From NCBI RefSeq assembly GCF_035953295.1, contig NZ_CP108370.1, positions 2,046,001 through 2,110,000 on the forward strand: a DNA stretch of 64,000 nt. Direction: 5' to 3'. This document shows, piece after piece, positions 52,318 to 60,850 of the stretch. Each line of letters opens with the position of its first letter. Position 1 is the first letter of the stretch. The position numbers were made by a program, and so were the translations under genes. The notes below the pieces were generated by a model. It made no database searches. It was not told the DNA's origin and was given only the letters and a program-made list of their open reading frames with translations. Source of the stretch: Streptomyces sp. NBC_01335 (GTDB lineage Bacteria; Actinomycetota; Actinomycetes; Streptomycetales; Streptomycetaceae).

Positions 52318-55169
52318 GACCTGGCTCCGGTGGGAGTGGGCGGCGCCGGAGCGGGTTCCTGTTCCTCGGTGTGGCTCGGGCTCAGGTGGCTCTGGAGCCG
52401 CGCGTGCCGGAACTGGTAGACCGCGCCGACCCGGTGCAGTACGCCTCGTTCGTGGGCGTCGTCCAGGAAGGCGATCAAGGCCCAGGGCAACCGCCCGCGC
52501 AGTGGCAGATAGATGCGGCACAGGGCCACCCACTGGCACCACGCGGTCATGCAGAGCCCGTACCCCGTTCCGCCTGCGAACGCGGTGACGAGCCCGAAGA
52601 CGATCCCGACCTCGATGCCGCGCACGGGACCGTGCAGGATTCCTTCGACGAGTCCGACCACCGGCCCCAACACGCATACCCAGGCGAGCCAGTGAAAGAC
52701 GACATTCCGGCGGTTCATCTCCAGCAGATCGGAGAGCTCGACGGTACTCCTGTGGGCAACGGGCGTTTCGAGCCACGCCATGAGGCCGAACACGATGCCC
52801 GCTCCGAGGGAGATCTCAGCAACGAACAGGAAGGCGGACGACAGCCCCCCGGCCTGGCCGTCCGCGAGCCCGAGCGGCTCGATCACACCCCGGTCGATGG
52901 CCACCAGGACGAGCGCGAGCACCAGCCCGCCGCCGAGACCGATCATGACCCTGGGGCGAATCTCCCTGTGTGCCCGCGGCGGCTTGGCTCCGCCGGAGGG
53001 CTTCAAACGGTCGAGGATGCTGATGCGTACCGGTGACGGCTTGAATTTTTCGTCCCCGGACGTGAAGTGGTAAGTGAGCCCGAAGAACACGCCTGCCGCC
53101 AGCCCGTGCAGGACCCCGGCCAGCGCTCCCCTCAGCAGCGCGAACCCGAGCCCGTGCGAGGTCGCGACCAGGATCACCGGCAGGTTCGCGATCGCAGTGG
53201 TGAGCCCGAAGGCCAGTCCCGACAACGAGCCGATGACGAGTGTGCGAGTGGAACGGGTCAGCGTCGTGCCCAGCTCCCACCAGGCGAGATCATGGCCCTC
53301 GCGTCCGGTGTGGCGGGAGAGCAGATCGAGGTGGCCCGCGAGATGCCCCAGGCAGGACTCGGCACGCCGGAGGTCCCACCGCAACGGACGGCCGGCTCCT
53401 CCGCCCGCCTCGGCGGCTCGTCGCGGGTGATAGACGGCGGGAAGGAAATTCTCCAGGAGATGTTCCTGGAGGGCCTCGGAAGTCGGGAACTCCAGGAGCT
53501 CCCGAGGGTCGGCCCCCGGAGCGTCGCTGTAGATGGCGCGGGCCAGGGAGGCCATGAGCGGGGTCGTCAGCGCCGCGGCGACGTTCGACGCCCCCCGGGT
53601 ACGGGGATGCCGGTCCAACTCCTCCAGAAGGGGATCCCATACGGAGCCCCGCCCGTCGCCGTCCGGGCGAGGCCTGCTCGCATCACAAAGGTAGTGGGCG
53701 AAATCGCCCGGAGTGAGGCTGCCCAACTCGATGCCAGGTGCTCCTATGAGGACACCTTCCTCTTCCACGGCATCGGCGTATTCGGCGGGACGGCTGGTCA
53801 GGAGCATCGGCATGTCGCTCTGGCTGAGCGCTCGTAGCGCCTCGCCGCGCAGACCGGCTGCGATCTCGTCGAACCCGTCGAGCACGGGAAGGATCCGCTC
53901 CTCCCTGACCAGGGTTTCGGCCAGATTCCCTCCGTACGGACCGGGAACGGCCAGATCGGGGTAGTCGCGCACCAGCCGGCCGCTCAGCCAAGCCTCCAAC
54001 GTGGTGTTCCCGGGATCCCACGACCCCAGACTGAAGATCACCGGCACGGGGGCGCCCCGCGGACGGGTGCCCAGTAGTTCGAGCACGAAGTAGAGGGCGA
54101 GCACCGTCTTGCCTGCCCCCGCCTCACCGAGCACCACCAGCCGCCCCGACGGAATCGCCCGATACGCCTCCACGATTCGCTTGAGCTGTTCTCCCAGCTC
54201 GGAGGGGACCTCCTTCCCGGACGCGGCGGTGAAGGTGTCGGCAGGCACAGCGAAGCGGGCCGAGACCGCGGGCCCGAAACGGACGGCGAGCGCGAAGGGC
54301 TCGTTCAGTCGCCTCCGCCGCCGCTCGGCCCTCCACTGCTCCCGCACCGCTCTGGCAAGGAGTTTGGCCCTCTCCTCCAACTCGGGTGTTTCGTCCGGCG
54401 GCTCGGGAGGGCGCGGGAGTTGTTCGAGCCGGTCCGCGTCGGCCGGCAGGCCGATCAGCTCATGGAGCTGGTCGAGATGCGCGGAGTCCATGACGTCGAA
54501 CCAGCGCGCGACACGAGTCGCCGTCAGCGTGCCTGCCCCTTCGCGGGGGTGATGCTCACTGACCACTCCGACGATGCACCCGTCGCTCCAGACCGCGGCC
54601 CCGGACATTCCCTCCCAGGCGGAACCCTCCCGCTCCGGCGCGTCGCCCGGAGCCCCCACGACGGTGATCGCCAGGCCGCCCCCGCGCAGTTTCGACCACG
54701 GTGTGGTGCTGCCACGGGCATGGTGGGAATCCCTGAACCGCTCCGCCGACAGGGCATCACGACGCAGCATGAACCGCGGGAATCCGAGGGCCTCGCACTC
54801 CATCGCCGCATTGACACGGGCGAAGCGCACCGGCGGCAGCGTGCCGGCGAGCAGCCCTCCGACATCCGCGTCAGCCGTGTCCGGCGTAATCCCGACCACT
54901 GCGACGTCCGACTCGTGGTGTTCCCAGACAGGCATGCCGGGAAGTTCCACCGCGCGACCGCCCGTGGTGATGAAACGGACCCGAAGAGCGGTGGCGCCGC
55001 GTACCACGTGCGCGGCGGTGAGCACCGCCTCCCCCGTCACCAGGTAGCCGGATCCGAGCGCACGCGCGCCACTCCCCCGCAGGGCGATGACCTGCACCGC
55101 TCGCCGTTGGTCGAGCCCGGCCGCAGGCCCGGACGCTCCGCCGCGCATGCCGACGTACGTACTACTCAC
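52314..55169 (-). CDS. Trypsin-like peptidase/NACHT NTPase with polytopic membrane domain
   Basis: This is a 951-residue, three-part protein. Residues about 20-235 are a trypsin-like protease with a complete triad: His54 (LTAAHVV), Asp88 (ESDVAVV) and Ser189 (EGMSGAAV). Residues about 340-540 are a NACHT NTPase with Walker A GEAGAGKT (348-355), Walker B VLDGFDE (429-435) and LLTSRPAEY. Residues about 640-885 hold seven or more membrane helices. Residues 885-930 (RGRLPWALIAFLDDAHERGV, GAVYQFRHARLQSHL) are a C-terminal block recurring in Streptomyces NACHT proteins. It is probably a signal-triggered protease of a conflict system. GTG start and stop both overlap neighbours as GTGA. Confidence 0.92.
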   Translation of the reverse strand: MSSTYVGMRGGASGPAAGLDQRRAVQVIALRGSGARALGSGYLVTGEAVLTAAHVVRGATALRVRFITTGGRAVELPGMPVWEHHESDVAVVGITPDTADADVGGLLAGTLPPVRFARVNAAMECEALGFPRFMLRRDALSAERFRDSHHARGSTTPWSKLRGGGLAITVVGAPGDAPEREGSAWEGMSGAAVWSDGCIVGVVSEHHPREGAGTLTATRVARWFDVMDSAHLDQLHELIGLPADADRLEQLPRPPEPPDETPELEERAKLLARAVREQWRAERRRRRLNEPFALAVRFGPAVSARFAVPADTFTAASGKEVPSELGEQLKRIVEAYRAIPSGRLVVLGEAGAGKTVLALYFVLELLGTRPRGAPVPVIFSLGSWDPGNTTLEAWLSGRLVRDYPDLAVPGPYGGNLAETLVREERILPVLDGFDEIAAGLRGEALRALSQSDMPMLLTSRPAEYADAVEEEGVLIGAPGIELGSLTPGDFAHYLCDASRPRPDGDGRGSVWDPLLEELDRHPRTRGASNVAAALTTPLMASLARAIYSDAPGADPRELLEFPTSEALQEHLLENFLPAVYHPRRAAEAGGGAGRPLRWDLRRAESCLGHLAGHLDLLSRHTGREGHDLAWWELGTTLTRSTRTLVIGSLSGLAFGLTTAIANLPVILVATSHGLGFALLRGALAGVLHGLAAGVFFGLTYHFTSGDEKFKPSPVRISILDRLKPSGGAKPPRAHREIRPRVMIGLGGGLVLALVLVAIDRGVIEPLGLADGQAGGLSSAFLFVAEISLGAGIVFGLMAWLETPVAHRSTVELSDLLEMNRRNVVFHWLAWVCVLGPVVGLVEGILHGPVRGIEVGIVFGLVTAFAGGTGYGLCMTAWCQWVALCRIYLPLRGRLPWALIAFLDDAHERGVLHRVGAVYQFRHARLQSHLSPSHTEEQEPAPAPPTPTGARS

Positions 55170-55465
55170 CGCTCATGCGCGTCGGCGAGACCGGAGACGT
55201 AGGGCGGTTCGCCCGACCCGACGAGGGTCGGCTTCAGCGCGAGCGTGATGCGCTGCGTGCCCGTGGAACTCACCGCCGCTTCGGCGCCGGACTCCACCAC
55301 CCAGAAACGCACCTTCGCTCCCGCGTTCCCGGAGCGCTCCAGGGCGACCGACACCTCCAGTTCGATGGTTCCCAACTCGAACCGCAGCGCCGCGCCCTCC
55401 GCCCCGGCGACCGCCTCTTCGAGCTCCTCCCGCAGGTCCTTGATCACTCTGGCCAACTCGATCAC
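55166..55465 (-). CDS. Trypco2 (trypsin co-occurring) domain protein
   Basis: This 99-residue protein begins IELARVIKDLREELEEAV, a helix, then a beta-rich part ALRFELGTIELEVSVALE and VRFWVVESG, ending in QRITLALKP. That layout matches the trypsin co-occurring domain 2 family, which is found beside or fused to trypsin-like proteases of NTP-dependent conflict systems. It may be an adaptor or guard for the protease. The GTG at 55465 has GAGGGG 6 bases upstream. Its TGA overlaps the GTG of the trypsin-NACHT gene, so both are made together. Confidence 0.87.
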   Translation of the reverse strand: MIELARVIKDLREELEEAVAGAEGAALRFELGTIELEVSVALERSGNAGAKVRFWVVESGAEAAVSSTGTQRITLALKPTLVGSGEPPYVSGLADAHER

Positions 55466-55741
55466 GCAACGCCCCTCACCAAGCACGCCGACCATGCGGC
55501 ACCACAGACTCCTTGGCATGGCAAGGACGATCGGGAGCTGCCGCCGGTTCCCACCCTTTCAGACACTCGGCGCCCCTGAACTGGCGTTATTCAGCCATTC
55601 GTCGGGACACCCGGGAGGTGTCCGCACGCGGGCGGCCGCACGCCGGTGGAGCGGGGGGCCGGCGACAGGTCGCCACCGGCCCTGAACCACGCCTGGCCGC
55701 CAGGGCCACGCCCGTTGAAACCGGCCAAACCGATTCGCGGC

Positions 55742-56533
55742 TCAGTAGTGCCAACGGTTCCTGCCGGACGAGAAGCCGCACGTGATCGCCCGCCCGGCCT
55801 CGTCGGTGGTGGTCGCACCCACATCGGCGTTCCGGCAGAACTGCCCTGCGTGGTAGCAGTTACCCGCGTTGGAGCGGATGCTGCACAGCTGCGTCGTGGC
55901 CGAGCCGCCGCCGGACGTCGTACTACTCCCACCCGAACTGCTGCTGCCGCCGGACGAGGAGGACCCGCCACTGGTGGACGTTCCGCCGGACGAACCCCCG
56001 GACGAACTGCTGGAAGAACTACTGGAAGAGCCACTGGACGACGAGGCGCTCGGCGGGTTCGAGCAGGACTCGCCCACACCCACGATCTTGAAGGCGACCT
56101 TGGTGGCCGTGCTGTACGTGCCTGCGGACGGACTCTGCGAGCAGACCTTCCAGTTGGAGGTGTGCACCACGGATCGGTGCAGTTCGCTCGCGTCGGAGTA
56201 CGTCACCGAGGCGACATGGTGGGCGCGGGCGTCCGCCACGGCCTTCGCGAGGTTCCATCCGCCGTAACTGCCCACCGTCGCCCGCACGGCCGGCTTCTTC
56301 GAGGGAGTCGCGGTCGGCGACGGCGAAGCCGTGGCGGTCGGCGACTCCGAAGCGGACGCAGTTGCGGACGCGCTCGGGGACGCGCTCGGGGACGCTGTGG
56401 CCGAAGCCGTCGGGAGCGTGCTCACCGACGCCGAAGCCGTGTCCTGATCCCCGTCCGAGCACCCTGCGACGCCGACGGCGAGGGCCACCAGCCCGACCAC
56501 CAGGCGCCCGTAGGCCCGGCGGCCCTTCCTCAT
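55742..56533 (-). CDS. Lipoprotein with PASTA-like region and C-terminal Cys-rich domain
   Basis: This 263-residue protein has a lipoprotein signal (LVVGLVALAVGVAGC, cysteine at residue 26), then an Ala/Ser/Thr/Pro linker. A PASTA-like domain follows (GSYGGWNLAKAVADARAHHV, NWKVCSQSPSAGTY), then a Ser/Gly tract of about 55 residues, and a last domain with four cysteines (LCSIRSNAGNCYHAGQFCRNAD, then AITCGF and NRWHY). PASTA-like folds often bind cell-wall material; the final domain is common in secreted Streptomyces proteins and unexplained. The ATG at 56533 has GGGGAA upstream; an ATG at 56545 is possible. It precedes the trypco2 operon on the same strand, with 276 bases between. Confidence 0.72.
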   Translation of the reverse strand: MRKGRRAYGRLVVGLVALAVGVAGCSDGDQDTASASVSTLPTASATASPSASPSASATASASESPTATASPSPTATPSKKPAVRATVGSYGGWNLAKAVADARAHHVASVTYSDASELHRSVVHTSNWKVCSQSPSAGTYSTATKVAFKIVGVGESCSNPPSASSSSGSSSSSSSSSSGGSSGGTSTSGGSSSSGGSSSSGGSSTTSGGGSATTQLCSIRSNAGNCYHAGQFCRNADVGATTTDEAGRAITCGFSSGRNRWHY

Positions 56534-56896
56534 GTTGTTCCCCATGCCCTGGGCGCCGTTCGATCCTGACGATCTCGGCGCATACCGAAGAGACATGCCA
56601 CCCCCCTGGGTTCTCGTTCTCAGCACTGGCGCGGACCACGCGTCGGCGCACACCGACCTGGGTTGCGCGTCGGAAGACGACGCGCGCGCCACCGCGGAGG
56701 CCAGACTAGAGGAGATTCAAAGGATCATATGAGGGTCTTGTGAAACTAGGTTTTGTGACCACGCCGCGCGAGCGCACCGACAACAGGCTCACCGACAGCC
56801 CAAACCGAGACAGGCACCGGAGGGCAAGCGGCTGACGGCACTCGGCTGCGGGAAATCCGGGCGACGGCCACCGCCCCGGCTGACACGCTGGCGCAC
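56534..56896. other. Divergent promoter region, lipoprotein / pentapeptide-repeat genes
   Basis: This 363-base gap separates two divergent genes. Around 56700-56760 the base composition turns AT-rich for the region (GATTCAAAGGATCATATGAG, then TTGTGAAACTAGGTTTTGTG), with TTGTGA repeated at 56733 and 56752. This is a plausible promoter or operator zone. No small gene was supported. Confidence 0.5.
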
Positions 56897-57340
56897 ATGA
56901 CCACGGCACCGAACGCAAGACAACGACTTGCCGCGCTCCACCGCTATGCGGCCGTGAACCGCGAGGACTTCGCCGGCCAGAACCTCGCTTCCGCTCGCAC
57001 GTCGCAACTGCGCTTCACCGGCTGCTCGTTCAGTGGTGCTGATCTGCGCCACGCCGACCTGGACGGATGTTCGTTCACGTTCTGCGACTTCACCGACGCG
57101 GACCTGCGCGGGGCTTCTCTGCGCGGGATCAGCCTGGCCGGATGCGATCTACGGGGTGCCGACCTGCGCGACACCGACCTGACCGACGCCACATTCGGCA
57201 GCGTGAACACGGGCGCGCCCCCGCACGGGCTGACGAACGTCATCGGCGCCCGGTTCGAGGGAGCCTCGCTGCGCAATGTTCAAGCGGAAGACGTCACCGG
57301 GTGGCCCACCCGGCATGGCGGAAACGGCGGTCGCGCATGA
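56897..57340 (+). CDS. Pentapeptide-repeat protein
   Basis: This 147-residue soluble protein is built largely of A(D/N)LxX pentapeptide repeats from about residue 23 to 125 (DFAGQNLASA, GADLRHADLDG, DLRGASLRGISLAGCDLRGA), which fold as a right-handed quadrilateral beta-helix. Such proteins include gyrase-protecting DNA mimics and parts of toxin or NTPase systems; nothing here shows which applies. It is transcribed divergently from the lipoprotein gene and ends 112 bases before the convergent glnA2 gene. Confidence 0.83.
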   Translation: MTTAPNARQRLAALHRYAAVNREDFAGQNLASARTSQLRFTGCSFSGADLRHADLDGCSFTFCDFTDADLRGASLRGISLAGCDLRGADLRDTDLTDATFGSVNTGAPPHGLTNVIGARFEGASLRNVQAEDVTGWPTRHGGNGGRA

Positions 57341-57452
57341 GGCCCGCCCATCGGCGCGCAGATCACGCCGGCCATGACAGCGGGCGGACCGCGTCCGAAG
57401 TGGACCGCGACCCGCCCGCGTCGTACTGCCTACGCCTCTGACCAGCCAGCCC

Positions 57453-58814
57453 CTACAGCACCGGCAGCAGCGCCTTCCGCTCGAACGCGGTGACCTCGCT
57501 GCGGTACTCCTCCCACTCGCGCTTCTTGTTGCGGAGGAAGAAGTCGAAGACGTGCTCGCCCAGCGTCTCCGCGACGAGTTCGCTCTTCTCCATCAGGGAG
57601 ATGGCCTCGCCGAGGTTCTGCGGGAGAGGCTCGATGCCCATCGCACGGCGCTCGGAGTCGGAGAGGGCCCAGACGTCGTCGTCGGCGCCGGCCGGGAGTT
57701 CGTAGCCCTCCTCGATGCCCTTGAGGCCCGCCGCGAGGAGGACCGCGTAGGTGAGGTAGGGGTTGGCGCCGGAGTCGATGGAGCGGACCTCGACGCGCGC
57801 GGAACCGTTCTTGCCGGGCTTGTACATCGGGACGCGGATGAGCGCGGAGCGGTTGTTGTGGCCCCAGCAGATGTACGAGGGGGCTTCGCCGCCGGCGCCG
57901 GCGCTGCGGGCGGAGCCGCCCCAGATGCGCTTGTAGGAGTTGACCCACTGGTTGGTGACGGCGGAGATCTCGGCGGCGTGGCGGAGCAGGCCGGCGATGA
58001 AGGAGCGGCCGACCTTGGAGAGCTGGTACTCGGCGCCGGACTCGTAGAAGGCGTTGCGGTCGCCCTCGAAGAGGGAGAGGTGGGTGTGCATGCCCGAACC
58101 CGGGTACTCCGAGAAGGGCTTCGGCATGAAGGTGGCCTGCACGCCCTGCTCCAGCGCGACCTGCTTCATGACGAGTCGGAACGTCATGATGTTGTCGGCG
58201 GTGGAGAGCGCGTCGGCGTACCGGAGGTCGATCTCCTGCTGGCCGGGGGCACCCTCGTGGTGGCTGAACTCGACGGAGATGCCCATCGATTCGAGCATGG
58301 TGATCGCCTGGCGGCGGAAGTCCATGCCGACGTTCTGCGGGGTGTGGTCGAAGTAGCCGGAGCTGTCGGCCGGGGTGGGCCGGGTGCCGTCGACCGGCTT
58401 GTCCTTCAGCAGGAAGAACTCGATCTCGGGGTGGGTGTAGAAGGTGAACCCGAGGTCGGACGTCTTGGCGAGGATGCGCTTGAGGACGAAGCGGGGGTCC
58501 GCGAAGGACGGCGATCCGTCCGGCATCAGGATGTCGCAGAACATACGGGCGGTGCCGGGGGCCTCCGCGCGCCAGGGCAGGATCTGGAAGGTGCCCGGGT
58601 CCGGCTTGGCGATCATGTCCGATTCGTACACCCGGGCGAAGCCCTCGATCGCCGAGCCGTCGAAGCCGATGCCCTCGTCGAAGGCCTGTTCCAGCTCGGC
58701 CGGAGCCACGGCGACGGACTTGAGGAACCCGAGGACATCGGTGAACCACAGTCGTACGAACCGGATGTCACGTTCCTCAAGCGTCCTGAGGACGAATTCC
58801 TGCTGCTTGTCCAT
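57453..58814 (-). CDS. glnA2: GSI-like gamma-glutamylpolyamine synthetase GlnA2
   Basis: This 453-residue protein is a glutamine-synthetase-family ligase: beta-grasp with FDGSAIEGFARV, HPEIEFFLL, HHEGAPGQQEIDLRY and the ATP/glutamate motifs KPFSEYPGSGMHTHLS and NNRSALIRVP. The region matching the GSI adenylylation loop reads DDDVWALSDSERRA, with no LYxLxP tyrosine, so GlnE should not modify it. Length and gene neighbourhood match GlnA2 of S. coelicolor, reported to glutamylate polyamines instead of making glutamine. The ATG at 58814 has AAGGA upstream; a GTG two codons earlier was not used. Confidence 0.88.
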   Translation of the reverse strand: MDKQQEFVLRTLEERDIRFVRLWFTDVLGFLKSVAVAPAELEQAFDEGIGFDGSAIEGFARVYESDMIAKPDPGTFQILPWRAEAPGTARMFCDILMPDGSPSFADPRFVLKRILAKTSDLGFTFYTHPEIEFFLLKDKPVDGTRPTPADSSGYFDHTPQNVGMDFRRQAITMLESMGISVEFSHHEGAPGQQEIDLRYADALSTADNIMTFRLVMKQVALEQGVQATFMPKPFSEYPGSGMHTHLSLFEGDRNAFYESGAEYQLSKVGRSFIAGLLRHAAEISAVTNQWVNSYKRIWGGSARSAGAGGEAPSYICWGHNNRSALIRVPMYKPGKNGSARVEVRSIDSGANPYLTYAVLLAAGLKGIEEGYELPAGADDDVWALSDSERRAMGIEPLPQNLGEAISLMEKSELVAETLGEHVFDFFLRNKKREWEEYRSEVTAFERKALLPVL

Positions 58815-59057
58815 AGCCACATCCTTGCAGTTCAGACGGTCCGCGCACCACCGCCCGGGGTAGGGGAGTCACTCCAGTATCACGACCCGGGATTTCACCC
58901 AGATTACGCACACGGTGTGAGAGAGAGCACGCGGCCACCCACTACGATCGGCGGCCCCCATGTGCTGGGGCACGGGCGTACGCGCAACCGACTCTCGCAC
59001 AGGGGTTCATGCGATTCGTTCGCTCCCTCCCCGCACCTCCCAGAAGGACTCGACACC

Positions 59058-59777
59058 ATGAGCCTTTCCCCGCCGCCTCCCCAGGTTCCGACGCCCCCGG
59101 CCCCACTCCCCCAGCGGCGCCGCACGGTGCGCGGCAGGGTCCTGGCCATAGCGGCCGGCGTGGCCGTCGTCGCAGGTCTGGTGGGGTTCGGCGGCTCCGG
59201 AGTGCTGGACGGCCCGGCCTCGCGGGCCGATCTGGCGGCCTCTGCGGCCGGGAAATCCGGGCCGGCCGAGGACGCCAAGCCGGGCGGTACGGAGCCCTCG
59301 CGGGCGGCCGGAGCGGCGTCGGTACCGGCGATCCGGGGCGTGAAGTCCTGGGACGCCACCAAACTCACCCGCAATCACGTGACCCGCGAGGTGCACTACC
59401 CGATGACGCCTCCGGTAGGCGGTGACCACAACCCGACCTGGATGAACTGCGACGGCGACGTATACAAAACACCGCTCGCGGACGTGAACGCCGTCCACTC
59501 CCTGGAACACGGCGCGGTGTGGATCACGTACAACGGCACCGCGTCCACCGACGCGGTGCGCACGCTCGCCGACCGGGTCAGGGCGACCCCGTTCACCCTG
59601 CTCAGCCCCTATCCGGGCCAGTCCGGCGCCCTCGTGCTCACCGCCTGGGGGAAGCAGCTCACGGTGGACGGCCCGGACGACGCGCGGGTGAACGAGTTCC
59701 TCGCGGCGTACGTCCAGGGCCCGCAGACCCCGGAGCCCGGCGCGCCGTGCACCGGTGGACTGGCGGCTCCCCGATGA
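59058..59777 (+). CDS. DUF3105 family membrane-anchored protein
   Basis: This 239-residue protein has a Pro-rich cytoplasmic start, one membrane helix (RGRVLAIAAGVAVVAGLVGF, residues about 29-50) and an exterior DUF3105 domain: IRGVKSWDATKLTRNHV, YPMTPPVGGDHNPTWMNCDG and VHSLEHGAVWITY, with conserved His and Cys residues that could bind metal. Its stop codon overlaps the start of the DUF305 gene (ATGA), so the two proteins are made together. The function of DUF3105 is unknown. It is divergent from glnA2. Confidence 0.88.
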   Translation: MSLSPPPPQVPTPPAPLPQRRRTVRGRVLAIAAGVAVVAGLVGFGGSGVLDGPASRADLAASAAGKSGPAEDAKPGGTEPSRAAGAASVPAIRGVKSWDATKLTRNHVTREVHYPMTPPVGGDHNPTWMNCDGDVYKTPLADVNAVHSLEHGAVWITYNGTASTDAVRTLADRVRATPFTLLSPYPGQSGALVLTAWGKQLTVDGPDDARVNEFLAAYVQGPQTPEPGAPCTGGLAAPR

Positions 59778-60655
59778 CCGGCGGTACGGCGCGCCCGCGC
59801 TGGGCGGCGGCCGGAGTGCTGGCGCTCGCGGTGCTGGTCGGAGGCGGTACGGCGGCGGTCGTGACCGCCCGCTCCGGCGGTACGCAGGAGCGGGGCGAGG
59901 AGCGGACGCCGGGGTACGCCGAGGGGTACGGGCAGGGGTCCGGCCCGGGGCAGGGCCTCCCGGCGGTGGACTCGGCGGACGCCGGGTTCGCGCAGGACAT
60001 GGCCGTCCACCATCAGCAGGCGGTGGAGATGTCGTTCGTGGTGCGGGACGGTACGCGCGACGAGGACGTGCGCCGCCTCGCGTACGACATCGCCCACACC
60101 CAGTCCAACCAGCGCGGGATGCTGCTGGGCTGGCTCGACCTGTGGGGGCTGCCGAAGATCGCCCCGCCGGGACGGACCATGGCGTGGATGGGCGCCCAGC
60201 ACGCCCCGTCCTCGTCGGGCGGGACGGACCGGACGGCGGGCATGGGCCACGACACGGCCGGGACCGACCACGACACGGCCGGGACCGACGACATGGCCGG
60301 GATGGCCGGCATGGACCACCCGGAAGACCTGGACCACCCGGAAAACATGGCCGGCATGGACGGCATGGGGCAGGGCGCGGCCCGCCCCGGGTCCGGTACG
60401 CGGATGGTCGGCATGGCCACCCGTGCCGAGCTGAAGCAGCTCGGCGCCGCGCGGGGCAAGGCCGCCGAGGTGCTGTTCCTCCAGCTGATGACCGACCACC
60501 ACAAGGGCGGCATCGCCATGGCCCGCAGCTGTGCGGAGCGGTGCGCGGTACCGGCCGAGCGGCGGCTCGCGCAGGGCATGGTGGACGCCCAGCAGGCCGA
60601 GCTGGACCTGATGGCGCAGCTGCTGGCCGAACGGGGGGCGCACCCCCGCGGCTGA
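59774..60655 (+). CDS. DUF305 family protein with His/Met/Asp-rich insert
   Basis: This 293-residue exported protein has an N-terminal membrane helix (AAAGVLALAVLVGGGTAAVV) and a DUF305 domain of two similar helical halves: MAVHHQQAVEM (residues 77-87) and MTDHHKGGIAMA (residues 239-250). These His/Met motifs bind copper or silver in related proteins. Between them, residues 156-199 are very rich in Met, His, Asp and Gly (AGMGHDTAGTDHD, then MAGMDHPEDLDHPENMAGMD). Metal binding is likely by inference. It is translationally coupled to the DUF3105 gene. Confidence 0.88.
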   Translation: MTGGTARPRWAAAGVLALAVLVGGGTAAVVTARSGGTQERGEERTPGYAEGYGQGSGPGQGLPAVDSADAGFAQDMAVHHQQAVEMSFVVRDGTRDEDVRRLAYDIAHTQSNQRGMLLGWLDLWGLPKIAPPGRTMAWMGAQHAPSSSGGTDRTAGMGHDTAGTDHDTAGTDDMAGMAGMDHPEDLDHPENMAGMDGMGQGAARPGSGTRMVGMATRAELKQLGAARGKAAEVLFLQLMTDHHKGGIAMARSCAERCAVPAERRLAQGMVDAQQAELDLMAQLLAERGAHPRG

Positions 60656-60850
60656 GTGCCTGCCGCACCCGCCCCTCACCCGCCCGTACGGCCCGCAGCC
60701 ACGGACGAGTGAGGGGCGCCGCACGTTCCACACTCACTCGAATGGGTGATATCGCTCGGCGGTGGGTCGTGCCGCCGAGGACGATGGAGGGTGGACTCGG
60801 GGTCGTACGGGGGTGTGCTCAGGCACGGATCGGCACGCAGGAGGAACCCC

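Noticed and set aside
57067..57441. Second frame overlapping the pentapeptide-repeat gene
   Set aside because: It is an out-of-frame reading of the repeats, Arg/Ala/Pro-rich, without its own ribosome-binding site.
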